Of a DNA stretch of 64,000 nucleotides, positions 11,640 to 23,421 are shown piece after piece. How positions within the stretch are numbered: the stretch's first letter is position 1; every line of letters begins with the position of its first letter. The notes beneath the pieces are model-generated. The model did not search any database. It worked only from the letters and a program-made list of their open reading frames with translations, and was not told the origin of the DNA. Made by a program: the position numbers and the translations under genes. Source of the stretch: Euryodendron excelsum. Lineage: Eukaryota > Streptophyta > Magnoliopsida > Ericales > Pentaphylacaceae. The DNA is taken from NCBI GenBank assembly GCA_033060915.1, contig CM065399.1, positions 16,927,001-16,991,000 on the forward strand, in the 5' to 3' direction.

Positions 11640-12735
11640 GCGGCATTTTAAAAAAATAATGCAAAAAAAATATAAAAAATTCAAAAATTAAATTTAAAAG
11701 ATAAAAAAATGCAAAAATTAAAGAAAAAATATATAAAAAATTTAAAATTCAAAAAAATTCAAAAATTAAAAAGAAAATAATACTTTTGCTGGAATTTCAG
11801 GACAATTGATTGTTTTTCAACCTTAACGAATGAGTTGGACTGTATATATATGTATTTTTTTTTCTTTAAGTAAATAACCCTGAGCAAATAACTCCTAGGG
11901 TTTCCATTGCTAATATTTTACTTTTCGAACTTTAATTTCAGTCTTTTACTATTTTTTTTTCTTGTGGTTAATATCTTTGGTTGGCATACTCGCCTACTAC
12001 TGGATGAAGCCAATCAAGTTGATTACCATATTTTTTGTTTTTATTTTTCATCTAACCCATCTAACTCATCTAACTTACTAATTATTTAATATTTTCTTTT
12101 ATTTAGTAGATAACCAACGTTGGTTACCATTCTAGCATTTTATTTTTTTGCACTTTATTTTAACTCTTTTTCTTTTTCTTTGTGGTTTACTTTTCGAGTT
12201 GATTCATCGCCTATTTAGGTCGGCTCCATTCACTTAGGTTACCATAACTTTGTTACTAATTTCTCTAACATTATTTTTGTTTGTTATTTTTGTGTGCAGG
12301 TATTTTAGTATATTGTTGTAATTTGTTGTTTTTATTTTTATTATTATTAGTATCTTATCGTTAGCCGACTCCAAAAATGCCTCAGTCTAGTCGTTAATCT
12401 GCCCACATCCCTTCAGATAGGTGACCTTCCATTTCCTCAGCTCTAAGAGCTGTCATTACTGTTTCTCTTCTCATCTGCGTTTTGTCGGCGGCCCACTTGG
12501 GTTTTTAGCCTGGCATTCTGACTTGTAAAGTTTGTTTTAATGATTCCAAAAGGGTTAATTTATGTTTGCATAGGGTACGTACACTTTTATAAAATATTTC
12601 ATTAGGGATGTGCATGAACAATTGGTGAGCGTTGACTATTCTAGTGATCTTTCTCCCATCTTCCGTACTTTTTCCCTATTAAGGGCTTCTATTTCAAATA
12701 TTCAGGTAGTTAACCGAGGTCCTAGTTCTATCACA
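11640..12735 (+). other. 5' untranslated region of Athila-like element
   Basis: AT-rich sequence between PBS and gag start. No coding frame of interest was seen; several pyrimidine-rich runs occur near 11850-12200. Confidence 0.5.
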
Positions 12736-13000
12736 ATGGCAGCAGAATTTGATCTGTAACTACCTGTGAATCCTAACCAACCAAATCCAAATAATGTACC
12801 TGAAGATGGGAGTGTACATAGTGATCTTCCCCATAGGTCTCTCAAGGATTATCTAAATCCCACTAGGCAAACATCTACCTCTTGCATTATTCTTCGCGCA
12901 CATCACGCAGCGATAACTTTAAAGTCAGGAATGATCCAGTTGATAAATCCTTTCCATGGTTTGGATTTTAAAAAATCATATCAACACTTTCCAATTCTTC
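12736..13000 (+). pseudogene. Broken gag start of Athila-like element
   Basis: ATG at 12736 is followed by a TAA at the eighth codon. Past it the same frame stays open and reads 'SLKDYLNPTRQ', 'SCIILRAHHAA' and 'SGMIQLINPFHGLD'. These correspond to the N-terminal gag region of the Athila protein at the right end of the window ('[11 protein letters not shown]', '[11 protein letters not shown]', '[14 protein letters not shown]'). Similarity ends at about residue 85, and the downstream sequence is of the Tat-LTR type. Capsid, protease and pol are missing, so the fragment cannot act. Confidence 0.75.
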
Positions 13001-13889
13001 AGTCTATCATGAAGCTTTTCTTCAAAAAAGATTTCTATTCCAAACTAACTTCAAAATTTTTCAAAACTCATTCTCTCAAAAATTCTTAGTCAAAATAAAT
13101 CCTTAAAAATTTTCAAGGTTTTACTCAAAAATTCTTCCTTCCAAAATTTCTATCAATTTTGAAGTTTTTTTTTTAACTCTTCCGTCCAAGGTCCTTATCA
13201 ATTTCGAAGTTTTCTAAAATTCAAAATCTATTCCCTAAGATTCTTTTCTCCAAAGTTCTACCTAAAATTCTATTTTAAAAAATTTTCCTTAGTTTTCCTC
13301 CAAAAAGTTTTTCTAAAAAGACCCCCCGAGTTTCTCGGGGTCTTTTATGTCAAAAAGGCCTCATTTTTAAGGTTCTCCTGATTGTTCTTTCAAAAAGTTT
13401 GATTTCAAAAAGTTAATCTCAAAACCATTTCTTGGGTTTCCCGAGCTTTATCCTTTAAAAGCTCCATTCTAAAACTATTCCAAAGGTTTTTCAAGCTTTC
13501 CAAGCTCTTTCTTTTCAAAATTTCATTTTCAAAAATTTCAGATTCTCAAGCTTTAGCCTCAAAAGCCTGTTTAAGTATTAAAACATTTTCCCTAAAAGTT
13601 TTGTTCCAAGTTTTAAAGGTTTTCCAAAATCTTTCTAATATAAATTAATTCATTTCCAAAATCAATTTCAAAATCTTTTCAAGCAATCAACCTTCAATCC
13701 AAAATCATTTCAATTCCAGATTTCAAAAATCAAGACAATCAAGCTTTCAAACTCAAAATATCCATTTTCAAACTTTGATTTCAAAAAAATTTCCAAGGTC
13801 CATCCCTCTGACCGCTTTAAGGTCAACATGAGACTCTTACTCTATCGTTTTCTGTCTTTAACAAGCGAAAACAGAAAAAGAGTGGCAGC
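13001..13889 (+). mobile_element. Tat-type 3' internal remnant ending in a polypurine tract
   Basis: Low-G, 'ttttcaaaatt'-rich sequence like that of the long LTRs. It ends with 'gcgaaaacagaaaaagag' plus 'tggcagc' directly before the LTR start at 13890, which fits a polypurine tract priming second-strand synthesis at a 3' LTR. No coding frame was recognised. A strong hairpin lies at 13316-13346. Where exactly the Athila fragment ends (about 12975-13030) is not certain. Confidence 0.5.
13316..13346. other. Strong GC hairpin in AT-rich sequence
   Basis: Arms 'aaaagacccc..ccgag' and 'ctcggggtctttt' pair over 13 positions around a TTT loop with two extra C on one side. The flanks are A/T-rich, so it stands out. 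Confidence 0.5.
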
Positions 13890-16800
13890 TGTAACTATCC
13901 CATTTTTGTTCGCTCAACAGCCTCCAATTCGTCCAGACTTGAGTTCAAGTCAATATAGACATATTCCAGTTCAAACCAGCTTTCCAAACATAATCTAGTC
14001 AATTAATTGCTTCGCGGGCCCATTGGGCCCAAGTAGAGACGAGATGACCAAAATACCCTTGGGGCATTATCCGGTCCAATTCCAGTGGGCACGTCTTCTC
14101 AAAGACGGTAAGTCCCCATTTCAATCTCAATTCCAAGATCAAAATCCAATTTCAGTCCAATTCCAATTCAAATCAAATCCCGGCAAGCCTTTCGAAAAAG
14201 TTAATCATTCAAATGGTAAGACCATCCAATCCGGCACATTTTTTAAGAAAACTCTTTAGAACGGTAAGTCCTTTCAAACCCATCAACTAGGACGAGACCC
14301 CAAGTCCCAAATATGGTAGAACGGTTCACCTTTGGCGCCTACTAGCCTGCCAATGAAGAATATCCGTTATTTGGCACGTCTTTCGAGAAAGTTGATTCCT
14401 CAAACGATAAGTCCACCAAGCAGCTTCCTGAGATCAAGCAATCTTCGAAATGAACACAAACTGTCAAAGTGGTGGAAACACTTGTAAATATCGCAACCGT
14501 CAGAGTGGCGGAAACACTCGTAAACAGATCGACATTAGGGAATTACCAACAAACCCCTTATGTCACGGAACCGAATTCATCTCATGGTCGTGATACGTTT
14601 ATCAAAGGATGAGATATCTTTGAAAACCCACTCGTCACAGACCGTCAAAGTGACAGAAACACTCAAAACTCAAGTCAACACCAGTGCCTACTAGCCCACT
14701 CCAGTGAAAAATGACCAAACTGCCCCTTGGGCCATTTCCAGCACGTTTCTTAAGAAAGTACCTAAGTCCTCAGAACTTTAAGTCCTTCGTTCCAAGATTT
14801 TCCTAAAGAAAATTCGGCATGATTAGATGCCTTCCAGTTGGTTTCGGGCCAATTCCGAGACCCTCCAGTTAAAATGACCATTTTGCCCCTAGATAGACGA
14901 GCGCTCGGGAACCACACCGGCTCTAGGTATCAAATCGGTAACCTCTCAGGGATGCTTTTGATAGTATCCCCGGCCTTCTTATGCATTTCCGAATCATTCC
15001 GAATCAATTCCGGCAAGCTCGATGCAAAATGACCGTTTTGCCCCTGGTGGGTCGATCGTCTTTTCCAGCCACGCTGGCTTTGGGTATCAAACCAAAAACC
15101 TCCTGGAACATTCTAGCTAATGTTTCCAAGCCTCGAGCCTTCTTTCGAGACATTCCAAGTCCATCCCGATAGCTTTTTGGCCCGATTGACCGTTTTACCC
15201 CTAATGGCCCGGTTAACTCTTCCAACACATCCTGACATTATTTTTCAAGTCTACTACCCCCGAGATACTATTCTAAGGGTTTTTGTCCCTTTCCGGCCCT
15301 TTGGGCCATTCTTGGCCCTTTAAATCATTCTCGGACTTTTCAGAGTCACTCTTAGTGAAGCAAAGCTAAAAATTGCATGGTAGTCACTAATATAGACGCC
15401 CAAATCTTCTGAAGATATGTTACTTGCCGACCTTAAACATTTCCTAAATAGCTGGCACCACTAGTAGTGGCGCTAGTGGGATTTTTGGCCTGACGCCACT
15501 ACAGCAAGCGCCAGTTTACTCTTCTGTCTATAAATACAGAGCCTCCTCTAACATAAAAAGGGTCGACAATCTAGCTCCAGAAACTTTCTCTCTCGATATA
15601 CAACCCTCGAACTCTCTCCAAACCCTAGCCCTATACACTTAACCCTAGCTCGTATACACTCTTACACACTCATATATGAACCTCCAAAGCCTCCATTGAA
15701 GACTTGAAGTGCTGCAACTCGAAAGCTCTCGAACACCAAAGCAAACTCTCAAAGTTCAAAGTAAAACAAAGCAAGTGAGCAAGCAAAACAAAGCAAATAA
15801 AGCAAGAAAAACAAAGAAGACACAAGGTAGGCTTCCTATTTATGTTTACGCAATTCCCCCCTCCTTCTTCTCTTTCCTAATTTACTTGGATTTTCTTCTA
15901 TTTTAATCCTCATCTTCTACCCCCCCCCCCCCACGCCCCCTCTTCTTGCATGCTTGAAACAAGAAACTCCTTGGTTTATGTATAGGATTAGGCTATTGAA
16001 AGTCACCGTGTCGACGGTTTTCTCTTAGTCTAACTGGAGACCACGTGGGTTTGGGTCCCTTGATTATGTGGTGAAACCTAAACCTTGTATGTTCACAACT
16101 CTGCTTGCAATGTGCATATTATACTCATACATCTTTTCGAAATCGTTTTCAAACTTGTTTTCAAAACTTGCATCAAAACTCTTTTCAAAACTTGCATTAA
16201 AATCTTCTTCTTCAAAATTTCTTTTCAAAATTACGATCTTAAAATGATTCTAGCCACTCCATGGTTAGGATTGTTTTAAGAAAGTGTTACATAAGTTTTT
16301 GGTGTACACCCTAAAATTATTTTCGTCAAAATCACAATATTAAGGTGATTCTAGTCATTCTATGGTTAGGGTTGCTTTACGAAAGTGTTATATTTAAAGT
16401 GACCAGCATGGTCCATATTTTCAAATCTTTGTAGTTTTAAAAACCATAATCCTTCTAATCTTTATATGGTTAGAGTCGTTTTAGGAAAATGAGATATTTA
16501 TAGAGACTTGTAAAAGTCCACATTCAAATTCCTTTCCAAATTGCTTTTCAAACTTACCTTCCAAAACCTCCTTTTTAAATCCTCTCCAAAATCTCTTTTC
16601 CAATATACTTTCTAAAAAATCTCTCCAATCTCCTTTCCAAAATTGTTTTTTAAAAATTTCTTTCTAAAAACTCCCTTCAAAAATCTACTTTTCAAAGTTC
16701 TTTTCAAAATCCTTTCTAAAAAAGATCTCTTCAAAATTCACTTTCTAAAAACACTCTTTAAGTTTTCTGCCTAGAAACTCTCTTCAAAAGATTTACTTTC

Positions 16801-18789
16801 CAAAATATCTTTTTCTTGAAGCCCAAATCAAACCTTAGAGCCATGATTAGGAAACCCTAATTTTCTCTCCTAAAACATGATTTCCAATCTTTCCTCAAAA
16901 CATAAATTTTCAAAATCTCTATTTTCTACGTCAAATCTTAGATTTTCAAAATCACTTTTTCTATACCAAAACTATGGCTTTCCAAATCTAAGTTTTTTAA
17001 AATTCCTCCTTTCCAATTCTATGTCAAATTAAATCTTCCGTTTTTGGAAACTAAATCAAATCCTCTCTTTTTTAAAACAAAATCAAATCATCTCTTTTTG
17101 GAAATAAAATCCAATCTTTTATTTTAGGAAATAGAAATCAAATCTTTCCTAACCCAAGCTTTTCCTAATTTTAAAACTTTCCAAATTCCAAATCTTTCTC
17201 AAACCTAATCAATTCTTTCCTAACAAGGAAACTTTCCAAATTCGAAACTTTCTTAAGTTGAAACTTTTTAAATTCAAAACTTTCAAATTTCAAAACCTTT
17301 CCTATTTTAAACTTCCTCAATTCAAAACTTTTCTAAAATGAAACTTTCTTAAAACGGAACTTTCCTATTTTGAAACTTTCCTAAATCTGAGATTTTCTAA
17401 ATCCAAGCTTTCTTAAACTCCAACTTTTCAAATCTTCCAAGTCTAACATTCGAGTCAAATCTTTTCTAAATCCCTTCCAAGTCAAATCAAATCTTTCTTA
17501 AATCTCAAGTCTTTCCTAAGTCCTATCTGTCTGAAGTCTAGGTTTTTCAAAACCAAACTTTCCAAAATCAAGCTTTTCAAGGTCAAGTCAAGTCAATTCA
17601 ATTAGATGCTTCAACCCTAGATTACCCTAAGTCTAAGGATGTCTAGACCTTAGTTCGACTCTAACCAAGCTTCCAACTCTTCTCCAAAAATTTTTTTCCA
17701 AACCGAGATGGTTTTTCAAACGTCAATTCAAGTTAAGATGTTTTCAAAACTCTATGTTTCCGAATCAAGTTCAAAGTCAATTCTAAGGTCTATTTCAAAT
17801 CCTCAAGTTCTATTTTAAATCAAAGTCCAATATTTTCAAATATTCCAAGTCAATTTCAAATCAAAGTTTATTTTTCAATCTTCCAAATCCAATTACCAAA
17901 TCAAACTCTTTTCAAACCAAATTTTCTATCAGACGCTTGTCCAAACTACGACTGACCTGATTCCCAAAAAAAGATACGTAGGCAACCCTCATGGGTGCAG
18001 TCATAACCTCTTTTAAACTTCTAATTTCATAACGTTTCTTAAGTTTTCAATTTCATAGTTATTCTCAAACTTCTAATCCCATAATCTATTTCAAGTTTCT
18101 AATTTGTAAATCGATTTTCAAATCTTCGATTTCAATGTCTAAAACTTTCTTTCCAATTTCAAATCCATTTCAAAATCAAATCAAGCCTTTTCTCAAATCT
18201 ATTTTCAAAGTCAAATCTTTTTTTTCAAATCTGTTTTCAAAATCAAAGTCTTTTCTTGCACTTGCATGTCATGCATCTTGTTAAACATCTTTTCAAAATT
18301 CTTTTCTAAAGTGGATAGTTTTGGATATTTATTAATCAAAGACTCTAATGAGTGAATCTAGGGTGAATAGAGATGTAGGTTCTGCAAGGGCAAGGTAGGG
18401 TGATGGCTTAGTGCGTCTTCCCTACACGTAACCAACCTCCGAACCTAGATCACTATTTTCAAAGACCAAATGGAGTTATTTTAAAAAAATGGCTTAAATA
18501 ATTTCAAAGGTTGCCAAACAACCTATTTTCTTAAAAACCCTCTCTTGAGAAAGTTTTCAGAAATCTTTTCAAAAATCCTAAGTGTAATCTTCAGATTGTG
18601 CTTAGTTTTAAATGACCTAACTAACCTTAATCAAGTTAGGTGGTGACTCCAAATTATTTTTCAAAAGCCTTTATTCAAAATCAATTCAAACCTAGTCACA
18701 CTCATTCTTTTAGGAAGATGAGTTCTAACGAGAGAGCACTGTGTTTTTCTCACTTATCTTTTTTGAGTGCAAAAAATTGGGGCACGACA
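13890..18789 (+). mobile_element. Long Tat/Ogre-type LTR, + strand (copy A, 4.9 kb)
   Basis: Begins TGTAACTATCCCATTTTTG and ends GGGGCACGACA, matching the ends of three other long LTRs here (TGTAAGCACCCCATTTTTG start, GCGCGACA or GTGCAACA end). It has a TATA box at 15528-15536, palindromic 'gcgccact' motifs just upstream (15449-15514), a C-run near 15921, a G-depleted stretch of about 2 kb (16.1-18.3 kb), the conserved 'gatacgtaggcaacc' block (about 17972), a PBS-like decamer (18641-18650) and a stem-loop (18700-18723). No matching TSD was found (gcagc left, atcgc right). With the purine tract to its left it is best read as a 3' LTR whose 5' half is lost. Confidence 0.8.
15528..15536 (+). promoter_or_regulatory. 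TATA box in LTR copy A
   Basis: 'ctataaata' with GC-rich downstream 'cagagcctcctc'. The same element occurs at the corresponding place in copies B and C, so it is the likely RNA polymerase II promoter of this LTR family. Confidence 0.65.
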
Positions 18790-19079
18790 ATCGCTAGGTC
18801 GGGTTTGTCAAAGGAATGTAATTGGCTCAAAATGGGCTTTAGCAAGGGATACTATGTATAGGGTGAAAAGAATCGATGGCCTTTCATTATATTAATTTAA
18901 CTTGCTTAGTATCCGTGAGTTCTTTTATAAGAATTTTGATGATTCATTTGAGAAGAAAGGAAAATATATAAAAGAAAAGTTCATAGGCCTTCATTTATTT
19001 CAATGGACTTCCTTGCTGCTTAAGAGAAAGCAAGAGCTCTCGATTCATACAAAGTAATGCTTGACTGCATCTGAGTTCA

Positions 19080-20160
19080 AAGGGTTAAAAAATTCTTGCC
19101 CATCCATTTCTGCTAGTATAAGTGCGCCTCCTGTCAGGACCTTCTTAACTATGAACAACCCCTTATAGTTTGGAGCGAGCTTTCCTTGGGCTTCTTCTTG
19201 ATTGGAAATAATCTTTTTCAACACTAAGTCCTCAACCTAAAAGCTTCGGGGTCTTACTTTCTTGTGAAATGCTTTGGTTAACCTCCTCTTGTAGCATTGC
19301 ACATAGTAGACAGTGGCTAATCGCTTTTCATCCTGCAAGCATAGTTGTGCATATCAGTCTTTAACCCATTCTGCCTCCTCTAGCTGAGTTTCCATTAGTA
19401 CCCTCATGGACGGAACTTCTATTTCAACAGGGAGCACAGCTTCATTACTGTAGCTCATAGGTGGTTGCGCTGGTAGAGACCCTCATCGTGGTTCGGTAGG
19501 CCATGAGCGCAAAAGGGAGCATCTCGTGCCAATCTTTATAGTGCTCGACCATTTTTTGAGGATTCTCTTGATGTTTTTGTTAGCGGCTTCTACTGCCTCA
19601 TTCATCTATGGCCAGTAGCTTATTAAATTTCGATGGGTGATTTTGAAGTTTCAACATACCTAGGACATCAAGTCATTGTTCAAGTTAGTAGCGTTATCCG
19701 TGATGACTGATTCAAGAATCCTATACCGAGAGATTATGTGATTCTTGATGAACTTGTTGACTACTTTTTTGGGGACATGGACATAAGATGCTGCTTTGAC
19801 CCGTTTTGTGAAATAATCAATGGCGACTAAAATGAACTGATGTCCATTTGTGACTTTTGGGGAGATCAGGCCAATCATATCCATTTCCCACATGAAAAAA
19901 AGGCCATGGGGCCATTATTGGCTATAGCTCGATAGGTAGGGATTTGATCATATCTCTATGTATTTGACATTTGTGGCACCAGAGGACATTCCAGATACAG
20001 TCCGTCTCTATAGTGGTTCAATAGTACCCTATTCTGAGAATCTTTTTGGAGAAGGCATGGCCATTCATGTGGGGCCCATAGGTCCCTTTGTGGATTTCCC
20101 TTATGATTTCTTCTGCTTCTTCTCCATCAACACATTTTAGTGGTCCTAGAGTGGATCTTT
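19080..20160 (-). pseudogene. Tat-1 integrase
   Basis: Integrase inserts the cDNA into the host chromosome. Decoded on the reverse strand across frames, an N-terminal zinc-binding region is visible ('HKGTYGPHMNGHAF' and later 'CHKCQIH'). The core has its first Asp in 'DMIGLISPK' and second Asp in 'VITDNATN' inside the open segment 19893-19660. The glutamate region 'NEAVEAANKNI' follows near 19590. A C-terminal part runs on to about 19080. Stops and frameshifts separate these parts, so no full protein can be made, although all three acidic residues survive. Sequence between 18790 and 19080 has no recognised feature. Confidence 0.75.
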
Positions 20161-20295
20161 TGAAGAGCTTGTTTCCGACCAGTAAATATTAGGCTGCCAT
20201 ACTTTGGATCATCATCTTGTCATTTTGTATGACCTGAGTAAGGAACTCTCCAGTTTGCATATATCTTTTGATGTCATAGAACCAAGGTCGCCCAT

Positions 20296-20760
20296 TTAGT
20301 GCAGTGGAGGTGTTGAGGCAATAATAGGGGCATATCGAACAAAGATCTGGAGGGGAAGAATTTTGGTATCATCATCAACTATGATGGTTGTGGCCAAGGT
20401 AGCCAAGGCATCAGCAAAATTGTTTTCGATTGGGGGAATGTGGTAGAAGTCTATTTTTAGGAACATTTGATAGAGGTCCTTAACTTGCCGATCATAAGGA
20501 GAAAGTTTGTCATCCCTGGTTTGATAAACTTTCTTAGTTTGTTGAATCACCGGATCAGAATCCCTGAAGACCATTAATTCCGCAATCTTCATTTCTATTA
20601 CCAATCTTAATCCCAGAATGCAAGCTTCATATTCAGCGATATTGTTGGTGTAGAGATGAAACTTTAACTTAGATACAATGGGGTAATGGTTGCCTTTCTC
20701 GGACACCAAGACTGCCCCAATTCCAACTCCCTTTTTATTTGAGGCACCATCAAGATACAT
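20296..20760 (-). pseudogene. Tat-1 archaeal-type RNase H domain
   Basis: Open for 154 codons. RNase H removes the RNA strand of the RNA/DNA hybrid. The domain reads 'MYLDGASNKKGVGIGAVLV' with the first catalytic Asp, 'NIAEYEACILGL' with the Glu, and 'VFRDSDPVIQQ' with the next Asp. This second RNase H, behind the RT-linked one, is a hallmark of Tat-lineage plant elements. The domain itself has no stop, but its polyprotein is broken on both sides. Confidence 0.8.
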
Positions 20761-20829
20761 CTTTCATCCTGGGTCTTCTTGTTTCTTGGCGTCAGATTCG
20801 ATGTATAAGATACCTTCATCAAGAAAACA

Positions 20830-22240
20830 GGGCTCCATGGGTTAGTATTCCTTGATGGGGTTTTTCACCAGGTAGTCTACTATAACTTGTCCCTTAACTG
20901 CCTTACGGGTGGTGAAGACTATGTCAAACTCGACCAAAATCATGTGTCATCTAGCTATCTTAATGGAAAGAGTGGGTTTTTCAAACAAGCATTTGACTGA
21001 ATCCATCTGGGATATGAGGAATGTAGTGTGGTGTAGCATGTAATGCCTAAGTCGATGGGATGCCCATGCCAAAGCGCAATAGGTTTTTTCCAACATGGTA
21101 TGTCTGACCTCATGAGGTAGGAACTTCTTGATGAGGTAGTAGATGGCTTACTCTCATCTTCTGATTTCATCATGCTGCCCTAAGACACATCCCATTGAAG
21201 TTTCGAGGTCCGTCAGATACATTAAGAGGGGTCTTCTAGGAGTTGGTGGCACCAGAATTGGAGGGTTTAGGAGGTACTCTTTCATTTTTTTCAAAAACTT
21301 GTTGGCAGTTTACATTCCATTCATTTGAGGCATCCTTTTTTAGCAATTTGAAAATTGGTTCACAAAGGTGGGTCATCTGAAAAATGAATCTGCTAATAAA
21401 ATTCAACTTTCCTAGAAAGGACATGATTTTGGTTTCTCCTTTTAGGGGCAGCATCTCAGTGATTGACTTGACTTTGGCGGGATCTACCTCTATTCCCCTT
21501 TTGTTGACAATGAACCCAAGTAATTTCTCAGAAGAAACCCTGAAAGTACACTTGGCAAGGTTAAGCTTGAGTTGGTATTTGCGGAGCCGATCAAACTTTT
21601 CGTAAATTGATCAAATGGTCTTCTGGGCTTTAGATTTGACTATCATATCATTCACATAGATTTCCACCTCTTTGTGCATCATGTCGTGGAAGAGGGTGAC
21701 CATGGCCTTTTAATAGGTTGCCCCAGCATTCTTTAATCCGAAGGGCATTACCTTGTAGCAGTATACTCCCCATAAGGTGATAAAGGTCCTCTTTTTCCGA
21801 TCCTCTTTGGCTATCTTGATCTGGTTATATCCTGAGAACACATCCATAAAGGAGAAAATCTTGTGGCCTGCAGTGTTATCTACTAGGATGTCTATATGGG
21901 GTAAAAGGAAGTCATCCTTCGGCCTTGCTTTGTTGAGATCCCAGAATTCAATACACATTCAAACCTTTCCATCCTTGTTTGGGACCGGGACTATATTGGC
22001 TCACCATTGGGGATATTCGACTACATGTAGAAACCCAGCATGAAACTACTTAACCACTTCCTTTTTTACTTTCAAACTCCACTCGGGTTTAAGTCTATGG
22101 AGTTTCTGCTTTATAGGTCTGATTTGTGGATCCAGTGGCAGTCATGCTGAACAATGGACTCATCCAATCCTGGCATATCTTGGTAAGACCATGCAAAGAC
22201 ATTAATATAGGCAAATAGTAATTCCAGCATTTCTCTGTGT
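20830..22240 (-). pseudogene. Tat-1 reverse transcriptase and linked RNase H
   Basis: RT copies the element RNA to DNA. Between 21958 and 21710 the frame reads 'MCIEFWDLNKARPKDDF', 'FSFMDVFSGYNQIKIA' (first catalytic Asp) and 'YKVMPFGLKNAGATY'. After a frame change the active-site motif is Y-V-N-D, not Y-V-D-D: the codon at 21650-21652 reads AAT on the reverse strand. A thumb segment around 21454-21236 ('FLGKLNFISRFI') and the degenerate RT-linked RNase H (about 21240-20860, 'RHTMLEKTYCALAWASHRLR') follow. Several stops and frameshifts are present. The lost Asp alone should abolish polymerase activity. Confidence 0.8.
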
Positions 22241-22242
22241 TA

Positions 22243-23325
22243 CTAATGATCTAACCCAATACTAATCTTGACCTCTTTAGGGGATTCTTTGCTTCCCAAA
22301 GTGACTTCCTCTGTTTCTTCAATATTAGGGGTTTTGCAGTTATCATGCCTTTCTAACTGTTCTAAGATCTCATATGAGACCTCATTAGTGTTGTTTACAT
22401 CGAGTTTAATTTCCAAGAGCTGATAGTCAAATTCAGTTTTGAAGTCGCAATTAGTCAAAATAGGTATTCTTTCAATTAATTGACCAAGATGTTGGATATG
22501 CAGATTCATGATCAAAGACAACAAGGAGAATCATTCAAAACAAGGAAGCAACTTTTTCATATATAGGTATTTCTATTATAGCTCTTGATTGGAAACAAAA
22601 ACAAAAACAAAAAAGATAAATAAAAAAAAATGACAAGTTTTAAAGGGTCAAAAGTTTGTGGAATGCCCTAGCAAGCCTGTACCGAAACTTGTGAGCCCGA
22701 AAGAGGTCTTCACTGTCCCAATTATTGAGATTTTCTCTAAGAAGAGCCTGTCTTATGGTGATACTTTTTGGTACTTCAATATCTGAGAACGAAGGCACGT
22801 TAATCATTAGGGTATCTTGAAACAGATTGGTTTGGACTTTAACATGCACTTTTCCTTTCTTAAGACTTTTGTTATCCTCAGTCAAGCAAAGTGCCTTGAG
22901 TTGGTGTGTTATTTCTTCCTCTTCTCCATTTCATTGAGTGACCCTTTGCCACTTTCTCTTTTGGGTCATTTCCCTAATTTACTTCTTTGTTGGCTTGTAT
23001 CTTAGGCCGAAAGTGTGCTTTTGAGATGGTATGTATGGAATTTCAAGAATCCCTTATAACCTTTTTCCTAGTCCTTTCCCCGGCCGGTATCCATTCTTTT
23101 GAAAATAGTAGGTGATCATCTGTGCGTTATCTGAATACTTAGGCTCGATCATATCTCCCTCATATATTATGGTGACATACTCCAGGGATTGGAAATAGGA
23201 CGGGGCAGCCAACTCAGTGTAAGGACTGCATTAGTTTTGTAGATTGCAAATTCTTTTTTAGCATAGATAGAAATTAGTCTGGCCTTGATAATGAATATGA
23301 CCTTCTATTGAAGACTAGATGGTAC
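22243..23325 (-). pseudogene. Tat-1 protease end and linker with glycine-rich segment
   Basis: Continues the protease after the solo LTR: immediately left of 23321 the reverse strand reads 'SSLQ' and then 'KVIFIIKARLISIYAKKEFAI', the usual tail of Tat proteases. At about 23105-23010 a glycine-rich, G-patch-like segment reads 'NGYRPGKGLGKRL' then 'ILEIPYIPSQKHTFGL', known between protease and RT in this lineage. Two further open stretches, 22885-22640 and 22524-22243, have the acidic character of the usual linker and no known catalytic motif. In-frame stops separate the pieces. Confidence 0.65.
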
Positions 23326-23397
23326 TGTCGCGCCCAGATTTTTCGCACTCGAGGAATACTCACCCAAGCGGGAAAAATGTTGTACTCTCTCGTTAGA

Positions 23398-23421
23398 ACT
23401 CACCCTCCTAGAAGAATGAGT
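23398..23421 (-). promoter_or_regulatory. Conserved stem-loop near 3' end of LTR copy B
   Basis: Reverse strand ACTCATTCTTC / GGAGGGTGAGT arms of 11 nt around TA. The same stem with different but mostly pairing bases occurs in copies A (18700-18723), C (36793-36816) and D (31996-32019). Confidence 0.6.

Noticed and set aside
13885..18794. TSD for LTR copy A
   Set aside because: Flanks gcagc and atcgc do not match, so it was not called a solo LTR.
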